This document shows, piece by piece, positions 4,557 through 11,001 of a stretch of DNA of 11,001 nt. The notes below the pieces were generated by a model. It ran no database searches. It saw nothing but the letters and a program-made list of their open reading frames with translations, and was not told the DNA's origin. The position numbers were made by a program, and so were the translations under genes. Source of the stretch: Bacteroidota bacterium. Lineage in GTDB: Bacteria; Bacteroidota; Ignavibacteria; Ignavibacteriales; Ignavibacteriaceae. How positions within the stretch are numbered: the first letter of the stretch is position 1; each line of letters opens with the position of its first letter. The stretch covers positions 1 to 11,001 of the forward strand of contig JAJRSV010000421.1 in the NCBI GenBank assembly GCA_024278655.1. Direction: 5' to 3'.

Positions 4557-5375
4557 TTGGCTAGAAAAAAAACTCGCTCGGATGAAGCATTACAAAAGGA
4601 ATTAAAGAAGTCGGGTGAAATCCCGAAGCACATTGCCATCATAATGGACGGTAACGGCAGGTGGGCAAAAAAAAGAGGGCTGCCCAGAGTTGCCGGTCAT
4701 AAAAAAGGTGTTGATGTAGTAAGAGATATTGTTGAAGCATGTGCACAAATAGGCGTTGACTATTTGACCCTTTACACTTTTTCTACGGAAAACTGGAAGC
4801 GTCCCAAAGATGAAGTTTCGACCCTGATGCGTCTCCTTCTTAACAGTTTAAAAGAGCGTTTGAATGAACTTAATGAAAACGATATTAAGCTGAACTGTAT
4901 TGGGGATATGCATTCGCTGCCAAGGGATGTTCAGAGGCAGTTGAAGGAAGATATTGAAAGAACCAAAAACAACAAACGTATGACTTTGAATCTTGCCTTA
5001 AGCTACAGCGGAAGGTGGGAACTTGTTGAGGCAATAAAGAGTATATCGAAAAAAGTTTTGGAAAATAAGATTGATCCCGATGAGATTGATGAAAACCTGA
5101 TCAAGCAATATTTGACTACTAAAGATATGCCCGATCCGGATCTATTAATCAGAACAAGCGGTGAATTCAGGGTAAGTAATTTTCTTTTATGGCAAATCGC
5201 ATATACCGAGTTTGTAATACTGGATGTTTTATGGCCCGATTTCACGCGGGAACATCTTTACAATTCTGTTATTGAGTACAGGAAAAGAGAACGTAGATTC
5301 GGTAAAGTAAGTGAACAAATTCAGAATAGAAAAGGCATTAAGAATGTTCAGGATTTCCCGGCGGAAATTGTATAA
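4557..5375 (+). CDS. uppS: undecaprenyl diphosphate synthase (cis-prenyltransferase)
   Basis: This 272-residue enzyme condenses eight isopentenyl diphosphates onto farnesyl diphosphate in cis, giving the C55 carrier lipid for peptidoglycan and O-antigen assembly. Diagnostic motifs are all present: HIAIIMDGNGRWAKKRG with catalytic Asp31, LTLYTFSTENWKRP (70-83), SGRWELVEAI (151-160), RTSGEFRVSNFLLWQ with Arg199 and Arg205, and Glu218 in AYTEF. These align with E. coli Asp26, Arg194, Arg200 and Glu213 at a constant offset of five. The start is a TTG: no in-frame ATG exists before the essential MDGNGRW motif, and TTG gives a natural basic N-terminus. Only a weak purine run (AGAGAG) sits just before it. 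The protein is slightly longer than the family's usual 250 residues at both ends. The end overlaps the bamA start. Confidence 0.95.
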   Translation: MARKKTRSDEALQKELKKSGEIPKHIAIIMDGNGRWAKKRGLPRVAGHKKGVDVVRDIVEACAQIGVDYLTLYTFSTENWKRPKDEVSTLMRLLLNSLKERLNELNENDIKLNCIGDMHSLPRDVQRQLKEDIERTKNNKRMTLNLALSYSGRWELVEAIKSISKKVLENKIDPDEIDENLIKQYLTTKDMPDPDLLIRTSGEFRVSNFLLWQIAYTEFVILDVLWPDFTREHLYNSVIEYRKRERRFGKVSEQIQNRKGIKNVQDFPAEIV

Positions 5376-7845
5376 GCTATTATTCTTTACATTAATATTA
5401 TTTTCAATAAACTTCACATTCGCACAACCGCAAACAACTACCTATAAAATTTTAGGTATTTCAGTTGAAGGAAATAAAACGGCAGATCCTTCGATAATTA
5501 TTTTAAACAGCGGATTAAAAGTGGGCGATGAAATTCAGGTGCCGGGCGACCAGACGCTGAATGCCATAAGGCAGTTGTGGAATCTGAACATCTTTTCCGA
5601 TATACAGATACTGATTGATAAAAAAGTAGGCGACGGTGTTTTTCTTGTTATTAAGGTACAGGAATATCCGCGCGTTGAAAAAGTGGTTATCGAAGGCAAC
5701 GACGAAATTGATACCGATGAAATAGAAAAGAAAATTACTTTTTTACGTGGCTCCATATTAAAACCGCAGGACATATCGAAACTCAAGCAAAGAATATTAG
5801 ACCTTTACGCTGAAGAAGGTTACTTAAATGCCGAAGTTATTGTCGGGCGTTACACTTATTTCGATGCAGATACAATTGACGAAGATATAACCGTTACCTG
5901 GCGAAATATTAAAGATTTCTCGGATGAACTTGAAGTTGAATATCCTGCAGGCGAACGTACATACCGTGACTTAATAAGCAAAATTAAAAACCGCACGGTG
6001 CTGAAGGTTACAATTAAAGAAGGCGACGAAGTAATTGTAAGAAAGATTGAGTTCAGGGGAAACAAAGCATTCGATGATGATGACCTTAAAGGCGCTTTTG
6101 ATGAAACAACCGAAGCCACCTGGTGGAAGTTCTGGTCCAGTGCCGATTTTAATCCCGAAGATTACAAAAAAGACAAACAGCTTCTTATAGATTTTTACAG
6201 AAGCAACGGTTACAGGGATGCCGAAATCATTTCCGATTCTCTTATTTATTCCAACGATAAAAAAGATTTGAAATTGGTTATCGATATTTACGAAGGACCC
6301 CAGTATAAAGTGAGAAATATTGTGTGGGAAGGTAATACGGTTTATCCCGATAAAGTGCTTACACAACGGCTGGACTTCAAAAAAGGCGACATATATGATT
6401 ATGAGAAATTCCAGAGAAATTTACGAGGCAACGAAACTCAGAATGATGTTTCGGCACTGTACCTCGATAACGGTTATTTAATGTTTAACGTGCAGCCCGA
6501 GGAAATACGTGTTGCCGAAGATTCCGTTGATTTGGTGATAAGAGTTGAAGAAAGAAAACAGTTCAGAGTTGCAAGGGTTAACATTGCAGGCAACACAAAA
6601 ACAAAAGATAAAGTTATAAGAAGAGAACTTTACACAATTCCCGGCGATTACTTTAACAGGGGATTGCTGTTCAGAAGTATTCAGCAGTTGGCTAACCTGC
6701 AGTACTTTAACGCCGAAAAGCTTTACGGTCCGCAGGGAATAGGAACGCAGCTTGAAAGCGACAGTACAGTATCGATAACTTTTAATGTGGAAGAAAAATC
6801 GAGCGATTACTTAAATGCATCGGTCGGTTACAGCGGAAGTTTCGGCTTCAGCGGTTCGATAGGTGTAACGCTTACAAACTTTTCAATTGCCGAACCGTTC
6901 TCGATGGGCGGCGGGCAGGTGCTTAATTTTAACTGGCAGTTTGGCGTTGGTAATGTTTACCGTACGTTTACATTGGGCTTTACCGAGCCCTGGTTTATGG
7001 ATACTCCCACTTCGGTCGGAGTCGAGGTGTTCGATACGCGCCAGCAGTATGTTTACGATTTAAGGCAATCGGGCGGAACGTTAAGAGTTGGAAGAAGATT
7101 AAGATGGCCCGATGACTTTTTCTATCTTTCTACATTTTTTAAGTATCAGTATAACAATATTATAAACGGACAGAATTTTTACACCGAAGGATTATTCAAC
7201 CAGTATACATTAGGCGGAACAATCAGCCGCCGGAATATTGATAACCCTATCTTTCCGTCAATCGGCTCTATTTTTACATACAGTCTCGAAGTTTCGGGCG
7301 GTCCGTTTCTGCCGGGCGAAGTAGATTATCTGAAAATGGGTTTCAAGTCGGAATGGTATAAACGTCTTTTCCGTTCCAACAAGTTTGTTTTTTATACAAT
7401 GGCTAACTTCGGTTACATCGATCTTTTTGTTAAGGATACACCAATCAACCCGTTTGAACTTTATTTTATGGGCGGTAACGGATTGGTGATTGCAACCGAA
7501 CCGCTTAGAGGATATGAAGACAGATCGGTGGGACCGAGGAACGCTTTCGGAAGTGTGATAGGCGGAACGGTAATGGCGCGGTTTACAGCCGAGCTGCGTT
7601 TTGCGGTTACACTTGAACCGATGCCGCTTTATATTTTGGCTTTTGCCGAAGCCGGTAATGTGTTTGAAAATTTTCAGAAAACAGATATCTTTGATTTAAG
7701 AAGATCAGTCGGTTTCGGAGCGAGAATCCTTATCAACCCAATCGGTCTTATCGGATTCGATTTGGGCTGGGGATTCGACAGGAAAATTACCGATGGAAGA
7801 GACCCCGAGTGGCTTTTCCATTTCCAGTTCGGAAGAGGATTTTAA
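5344..7845 (+). CDS. bamA: outer membrane protein assembly factor BamA (Omp85)
   Basis: From the ATG at 5344 this encodes 833 residues. An in-frame GTG at 5311 would add 11 residues before the signal peptide and was rejected; AAGG lies just before the chosen ATG. A signal peptide (basic RISRRKLYK, hydrophobic core, cleavage after Ala27 in FTFA|Q) is followed by five POTRA domains at about 34-107, 110-226, 231-317, 320-402 and 406-485, each opening with a V.GN-type strand (VEGNKT, IEGNDE, FRGNKA, WEGNTV, IAGNTK). The C-terminal beta barrel covers about 490-833. It contains the conserved loop-6 motif LRGY (721-724) and ends in Phe (FQFGRGF), the beta-signal. BamA catalyses folding and insertion of outer-membrane proteins. 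POTRA2 is longer than usual. The start lies 32 bp inside uppS, suggesting coupling. Confidence 0.97.
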   Translation: MFRISRRKLYKLLFFTLILFSINFTFAQPQTTTYKILGISVEGNKTADPSIIILNSGLKVGDEIQVPGDQTLNAIRQLWNLNIFSDIQILIDKKVGDGVFLVIKVQEYPRVEKVVIEGNDEIDTDEIEKKITFLRGSILKPQDISKLKQRILDLYAEEGYLNAEVIVGRYTYFDADTIDEDITVTWRNIKDFSDELEVEYPAGERTYRDLISKIKNRTVLKVTIKEGDEVIVRKIEFRGNKAFDDDDLKGAFDETTEATWWKFWSSADFNPEDYKKDKQLLIDFYRSNGYRDAEIISDSLIYSNDKKDLKLVIDIYEGPQYKVRNIVWEGNTVYPDKVLTQRLDFKKGDIYDYEKFQRNLRGNETQNDVSALYLDNGYLMFNVQPEEIRVAEDSVDLVIRVEERKQFRVARVNIAGNTKTKDKVIRRELYTIPGDYFNRGLLFRSIQQLANLQYFNAEKLYGPQGIGTQLESDSTVSITFNVEEKSSDYLNASVGYSGSFGFSGSIGVTLTNFSIAEPFSMGGGQVLNFNWQFGVGNVYRTFTLGFTEPWFMDTPTSVGVEVFDTRQQYVYDLRQSGGTLRVGRRLRWPDDFFYLSTFFKYQYNNIINGQNFYTEGLFNQYTLGGTISRRNIDNPIFPSIGSIFTYSLEVSGGPFLPGEVDYLKMGFKSEWYKRLFRSNKFVFYTMANFGYIDLFVKDTPINPFELYFMGGNGLVIATEPLRGYEDRSVGPRNAFGSVIGGTVMARFTAELRFAVTLEPMPLYILAFAEAGNVFENFQKTDIFDLRRSVGFGARILINPIGLIGFDLGWGFDRKITDGRDPEWLFHFQFGRGF

Positions 7846-7881
7846 CGGTTTAATTTATAATTAATCAGAGAGGAACAATTA

Positions 7882-8412
7882 GTGAAAAAACAATATTTAA
7901 TTATTGCGGTTCTGCTTTTTGCTGTGAGTGCGGGCAGTTTGTTCGCTCAAACTCAAAAGATAGGTTATGTCGATTCACAGGTTATCTTATCCCAGTATTC
8001 TGCAGCTATAAAAGCTCAGGGCGACCTTGATGCATTAACAAATTTATGGTCGGCTCAGCTCGATTCGATGACTATGGCTTATCAGCAGGCATTGACGGAT
8101 TATCAGAAACAGGCGCAAACTATGCCCCAGGATAAGCAGACCATGGAACAACAGAAGCTGATTCAGATGGAGCAAAACATCTATGATTTCAGAAAACAAA
8201 AATTCGGTCAGCCCGACGGTGAGATTTACAGAAAACAGGAAGAGCTGTTTTCTCCCGTTAAAGAAAAAATTTATGCTGCCATCGAAAAGATTGCCAAAGA
8301 AGAAGGTATGAAATTCGTTTTTGATAAAAGCGGCGATATTATACTTCTGTATGCCGATCCTGCATTCGATATTACTTACAAAGTTCTCGACGAACTTAAA
8401 AGAGGCAAGTAA
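7882..8412 (+). CDS. skp: Skp/OmpH family periplasmic chaperone, first copy
   Basis: This 176-residue protein starts at a GTG with a good Shine-Dalgarno (AGAGAGGA, about 7867-7874). The signal peptide has KKQ, a hydrophobic core and cleavage after Ala22 (SLFA|Q). The mature protein begins with the OmpH strand KIGYVDSQVIL, followed by long Gln-rich helices (about 45-125) forming the tentacle-like coiled coil, and ends with the second strand KFVFDKSGDIILLYAD plus a C-terminal helix. Skp is a trimeric chaperone that holds unfolded outer-membrane proteins and delivers them to BamA, which is encoded 36 bp upstream. It shares the closing SGDII-LYA motif with the second copy downstream, pointing to a duplication within the family. 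An intrinsic terminator follows. Confidence 0.92.
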   Translation: MKKQYLIIAVLLFAVSAGSLFAQTQKIGYVDSQVILSQYSAAIKAQGDLDALTNLWSAQLDSMTMAYQQALTDYQKQAQTMPQDKQTMEQQKLIQMEQNIYDFRKQKFGQPDGEIYRKQEELFSPVKEKIYAAIEKIAKEEGMKFVFDKSGDIILLYADPAFDITYKVLDELKRGK

Positions 8413-8428
8413 TCTTTTATTACCGGTT

Positions 8429-8465
8429 TAGGTTCCTTCAGATAAATGAGGGAACCTATTTTTTT
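8429..8465 (+). terminator. intrinsic terminator between the two skp genes
   Basis: TAGGTTCCTTCA (8429-8440) pairs with TGAGGGAACCTA (8447-8458) over 12 bp with a single G-U wobble and a 6-nt loop (GATAAA). Seven T residues follow directly (8459-8465). This is a textbook Rho-independent terminator in the plus direction, placed 16 bp after the first skp stop. Confidence 0.88.
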
Positions 8466-8491
8466 ATTAATAACATCACTTCAGAATTGTT

Positions 8492-9016
8492 ATGAAAAGA
8501 ATATTAATTATTTCGGTCGCAATTTTCTCTTTTCTTTCTTCATCCGTCTTTGCGCAATTAAAAATCGGGTATATCGATTCCGATACTATTTTGGAAAACC
8601 TGCCCGATGTGAAAGACGCGAGGCAAAAGCTCGATGATTTAATTCGTGAATGGCAAAACGAACTGAGACAGATGGAAGCCGAGTATAAACTAAAGAAAGA
8701 TGATTTCGATAAACGTAATCTTATTATGACCGACCAGACGAGAACCGAAGCTAAAAAAGAGCTGGATGAATTAGAGAAAAAGATATCGGACTTCAGGGAA
8801 AAGAAATTCGGCACAAACGGCGAGATGTTTCAGAAACAGGACGAACTGATGAAACCGATTCAGAATAAAATTTTCAATGTTATTAAAGAAATTGCCGAAG
8901 AAGAAGATTACGATTATATATTCGACCGCAGCGGTGATATTATTTTCCTTTACGCCAAAGAAAAATACGACTTGACCGCTCAGGTTTTAGAAAGAGTTAA
9001 ACTGGAACTGGAATGA
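8492..9016 (+). CDS. Skp/OmpH family periplasmic chaperone, second copy
   Basis: This encodes 174 residues. The signal peptide has a basic start (MKR), a hydrophobic core and cleavage after Ala21 (SSVFA|Q). The mature part starts LKIGYIDSDTILENLPDVK, passes through a strongly charged coiled coil (about 45-125, Glu/Lys/Asp-rich where copy one is Gln-rich) and ends YIFDRSGDIIFLYAKEKYDLT. It is the same fold and presumably the same role as the first copy, but the different surface chemistry of the tentacles suggests different clients. No Shine-Dalgarno is evident before the ATG. The stop overlaps the lpxD start as ATGA, so the gene is tied to lipid A synthesis. It lies beyond the terminator, so it needs read-through or an unseen promoter. 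Confidence 0.92.
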   Translation: MKRILIISVAIFSFLSSSVFAQLKIGYIDSDTILENLPDVKDARQKLDDLIREWQNELRQMEAEYKLKKDDFDKRNLIMTDQTRTEAKKELDELEKKISDFREKKFGTNGEMFQKQDELMKPIQNKIFNVIKEIAEEEDYDYIFDRSGDIIFLYAKEKYDLTAQVLERVKLELE

Positions 9017-10059
9017 ACATTCCTGTAAAAGATATTGCCGAACTTGTTAACGGTAAAATTACCGGCGATGAAAATCTGGTTATAAATAACGTAGCGAGAA
9101 TTCAGGAAGCAAAAAAAGGGGACTTAACTTTCCTTTATCTTTCCCATTATCAAAAGTTTTTCGGTTCTACAAAAGCTTCGGCAATTTTTGTGAAGCCGGG
9201 TTTTGAAAAGAGCCGCGACGATATTACTTATATTGAAGTTGATGAACCGGATAAAGCGTTAAGCAAAGTAATTATCAATTATTTTACGCCGGAGTTTAAA
9301 CTTGAAGGAATCGATGAAACCGCAGCGGTTCATAAAGATGCCGGGCTTGGAAGCAATGTTGCAATAGGTAAAAATGTGGTGATTTCTGCCGGGTGTAAAA
9401 TAGGCAGTAACGTTAAGATATTTCATAACACGGTTATTTCTGAAAATGTTGAAATAGGCGACGACTCATTAATTTTTCAGAACGTAAGTATAAGAGAAGA
9501 CAGCAAGATAGGTAAAAGAGTTATCATTCATCCGGGGGTTGTTATCGGTGCAGACGGTTTCGGTTTTAACCCGGATAAAAAAGGAGTATATCAAAAAGTT
9601 CCTCAGATTGGTAATGTGATAATTGAGGACGATGTTGAAATAGGAGCAAACTCTACAATCGACCGTGCGGCAATCGGTTCCACCGTAATTAAAAAAGGAG
9701 TTAAGATTGACAACCTCGTGCAAATTGCCCACAACGTTTACGTTGGCGAAAACACGGTTATCTCTGCACAAACCGGAATTTCGGGAAGCACGATTGTCGG
9801 AAAGCATTGTATATTAGCCGGTCAGGTTGGGTTAGCAGGGCATATAGAGATTACGGATAATGTAGTGATTCTTGCGCAGGCGGGTATTCCAAAGTCTATT
9901 ACAAAACCGGGATTTTATTTCGGATCGCCTGCCAAGGAAACAAAAAAAGCTTTTAAAATCGAAGCGCACATTCGCAGCTTACCCGAATACGTAGATAGAA
10001 TTAAAGCTCTCGAAAAAGAGTTGAAAGAGTTAAAGGAACAACTGAATAATAAACGGTAA
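9013..10059 (+). CDS. lpxD: UDP-3-O-acylglucosamine N-acyltransferase, lipid A pathway
   Basis: This 348-residue enzyme transfers a hydroxyacyl chain from acyl carrier protein to the amino group of UDP-3-O-acylglucosamine, the third step of lipid A synthesis at the cytoplasmic side of the inner membrane. The N-terminal domain (1-100) binds uridine. Residues about 105-295 form the left-handed parallel beta-helix, visible as hexapeptide repeats such as VAIGKN, VVISAG, VEIGDD. Signature motifs are GADGFGF (179-185), NSTIDRAAIG (213-222) and the catalytic His240 in NLVQIAHN. A C-terminal helix (about 312-345, rich in Lys/Glu/Leu) should help trimerise and bind acyl carrier protein. Length matches the family. 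The start overlaps the second skp by 4 bp; a 112-bp gap then separates it from lpxC. Confidence 0.96.
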   Translation: MNIPVKDIAELVNGKITGDENLVINNVARIQEAKKGDLTFLYLSHYQKFFGSTKASAIFVKPGFEKSRDDITYIEVDEPDKALSKVIINYFTPEFKLEGIDETAAVHKDAGLGSNVAIGKNVVISAGCKIGSNVKIFHNTVISENVEIGDDSLIFQNVSIREDSKIGKRVIIHPGVVIGADGFGFNPDKKGVYQKVPQIGNVIIEDDVEIGANSTIDRAAIGSTVIKKGVKIDNLVQIAHNVYVGENTVISAQTGISGSTIVGKHCILAGQVGLAGHIEITDNVVILAQAGIPKSITKPGFYFGSPAKETKKAFKIEAHIRSLPEYVDRIKALEKELKELKEQLNNKR

Positions 10060-10171
10060 TTATTAAACTCATTCTTATTGCAAATTCTCATTTTATTGTA
10101 ATTCTTAACACATCTTGCTATTTTATTAAATACATTTTTTATACGTAAATCAATAATAGTTAAAATAATTT

Positions 10172-11001
10172 ATGATAGAACAACAAAGAACAATTGCCAA
10201 AGAAGTTTCGATGAGCGGCATCGGACTTCATACAGGAACAGAGTGTAAATTAACATTTAAACCCGCACCCGAAAATTACGGTATACGTTTTATCCGTGCC
10301 GACCTCGGCGGCAAACCCGAAATTCCCGCTATTGCCGAAAACGTGGTGGATGTATCGAGGGGAACTACACTTGGTATCGGCGAAGCAAAAGTACACACCG
10401 TTGAGCATGTGCTTGCCGCTATAGTCGGACTTCAGATAGACAACATCATTATCGAAATTGAAGGCATTGAACCGCCTGTCGGCGACGGAAGTTCGATGCC
10501 GTTTGTTGAAATACTTCAGGAAGCAGGTTTCGAACAACAGGAAGCTCCGAAAGATTATCTGATAATCGATAAAACAGTTATGTACCACGATGAAGAAAAA
10601 AACATCGACATAGTTGCATTGCCTTTGGATGATTACAGGGTAACGGTAATGGTTGATTATCAGAACCCCGCGCTCGGAAGCCAGCATACAGGTTTGTTCG
10701 ATTTGGAAAAAGAGTTTGTTAAAGAGTTTGCATCTGCCCGGACGTTTTGCTTTTTAAGCGAAGTTGAAGAGTTAGCCGACCAGGGATTAATTAAAGGCGG
10801 CGATTTTGATAACGCGATAGTTATTGTCGATCGAAATCTTAATCAGAAAGATTTAACCGCGTTAAGGGATAAAATAGGTTTATCGGATGATATAACTTTA
10901 GGCGAACAAGGAATTCTTAATAATAAACGGCTCCGCTTCAAAAACGAACCGGTTCGTCATAAGCTGTTGGATTTATTGGGCGACCTTGCTTTAATCGGTG
11001 C
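10172..11001 (+). CDS. lpxC: UDP-3-O-acyl-N-acetylglucosamine deacetylase (partial, runs off the window)
   Basis: The frame is open from the ATG at 10172 to the window end, giving 276 residues. LpxC is the zinc hydrolase that removes the N-acetyl group in the committed step of lipid A synthesis. The start EQQRTIAKEVSMSGIGLHTG is typical. Glu78 and His79 (HTVEHVLAA) match the catalytic base and zinc ligand of E. coli at the same numbering. PPVGDGSSMPFVE, SARTFCFLSEVEEL, GGDFDNAIVI and VRHKLLDLLGDL follow; the last carries the other zinc ligands (His and Asp). In Bacteroidetes and Chlorobi relatives lpxC is commonly fused to fabZ, and the 3' half needed to see that is outside the window. No Shine-Dalgarno is visible before the ATG. 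The AT-rich 112-bp leader could hold a promoter, but no convincing one stands out. Confidence 0.95.
   Translation, partial: MIEQQRTIAKEVSMSGIGLHTGTECKLTFKPAPENYGIRFIRADLGGKPEIPAIAENVVDVSRGTTLGIGEAKVHTVEHVLAAIVGLQIDNIIIEIEGIEPPVGDGSSMPFVEILQEAGFEQQEAPKDYLIIDKTVMYHDEEKNIDIVALPLDDYRVTVMVDYQNPALGSQHTGLFDLEKEFVKEFASARTFCFLSEVEELADQGLIKGGDFDNAIVIVDRNLNQKDLTALRDKIGLSDDITLGEQGILNNKRLRFKNEPVRHKLLDLLGDLALIG

Noticed and set aside
8321..8345. TTGATA and TATACT in the end of the first skp as a promoter for the second skp
   Set aside because: The spacer is only 13 bp, too short for a sigma70-type promoter, and the intrinsic terminator lies downstream of it.
8446..8637. Plus-strand open frame of 63 codons at the second skp start
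   Set aside because: It begins inside the terminator hairpin, overlaps the signal-peptide region of the second skp in another frame and has no ribosome binding site.
10250..10687. Long minus-strand open frame of 145 codons
   Set aside because: It lies wholly antisense to lpxC, whose frame is unambiguous, and its translation is low-complexity and rich in Phe, Tyr and Cys like a shadow frame.

Overview
The window appears to come from a member of the FCB (Bacteroidetes/Chlorobi/Ignavibacteria) side of the Gram-negative bacteria, and an Ignavibacteria- or Chlorobi-like genome fits best. Three things suggest this: the order uppS-bamA-skp-skp-lpxD-lpxC, the two tandem Skp/OmpH proteins, and usable Shine-Dalgarno sites together with a consensus TTGACA-N17-TATATT promoter, which typical Bacteroidetes lack. 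Taxonomy is an inference from gene content and sequence style. No search was run.

Region 1 (1-2658, continuing leftward out of the window) is a tightly packed plus-strand operon of small genes, most of them overlapping or nearly touching. Two are recognisable as phage Mu-type: a Gam-like DNA-end-binding protein (485-1012) and a protein ending in a MuF/minor-head-type domain (1912-2658). Between them lie a helix-turn-helix protein, a zinc-knuckle protein and two unknown small proteins. A coiled-coil protein and the tail of another gene precede Gam. This looks like part of a Mu-like prophage or a relic of one.

Region 2 (2659-2939) is AT-rich and apparently non-coding. It holds an organised set of direct repeats: several copies of a 10-mer TGTCGTTGAG, and three copies of TATCRTTTCACT spaced exactly 32 and 64 bp apart. 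It separates the phage-like operon from host genes and may be a mobile-element end or a regulator-binding array. A possible 41-codon gene remnant runs into it.

Region 3 (2940-4355) is an SOS-type unit. A strong promoter overlapped by a near-perfect inverted repeat drives lexA, followed at close spacing by a small WYL-like protein and a protein that may have a degenerate restriction-endonuclease-like fold. Neither is a standard LexA partner. A 201-bp gap follows, containing a sequence that can fold into a three-way junction and a probable promoter.

Region 4 (4557-11001, running off the right edge) is the conserved envelope-biogenesis cluster. UppS makes the undecaprenyl carrier lipid, BamA inserts outer-membrane proteins, two Skp-like chaperones carry those proteins through the periplasm, and LpxD and LpxC are lipid A enzymes. 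A clear intrinsic terminator sits between the two skp genes and may divide the cluster into two expression units. In this clade lpxC is often fused to fabZ, but the window ends before that could be seen.
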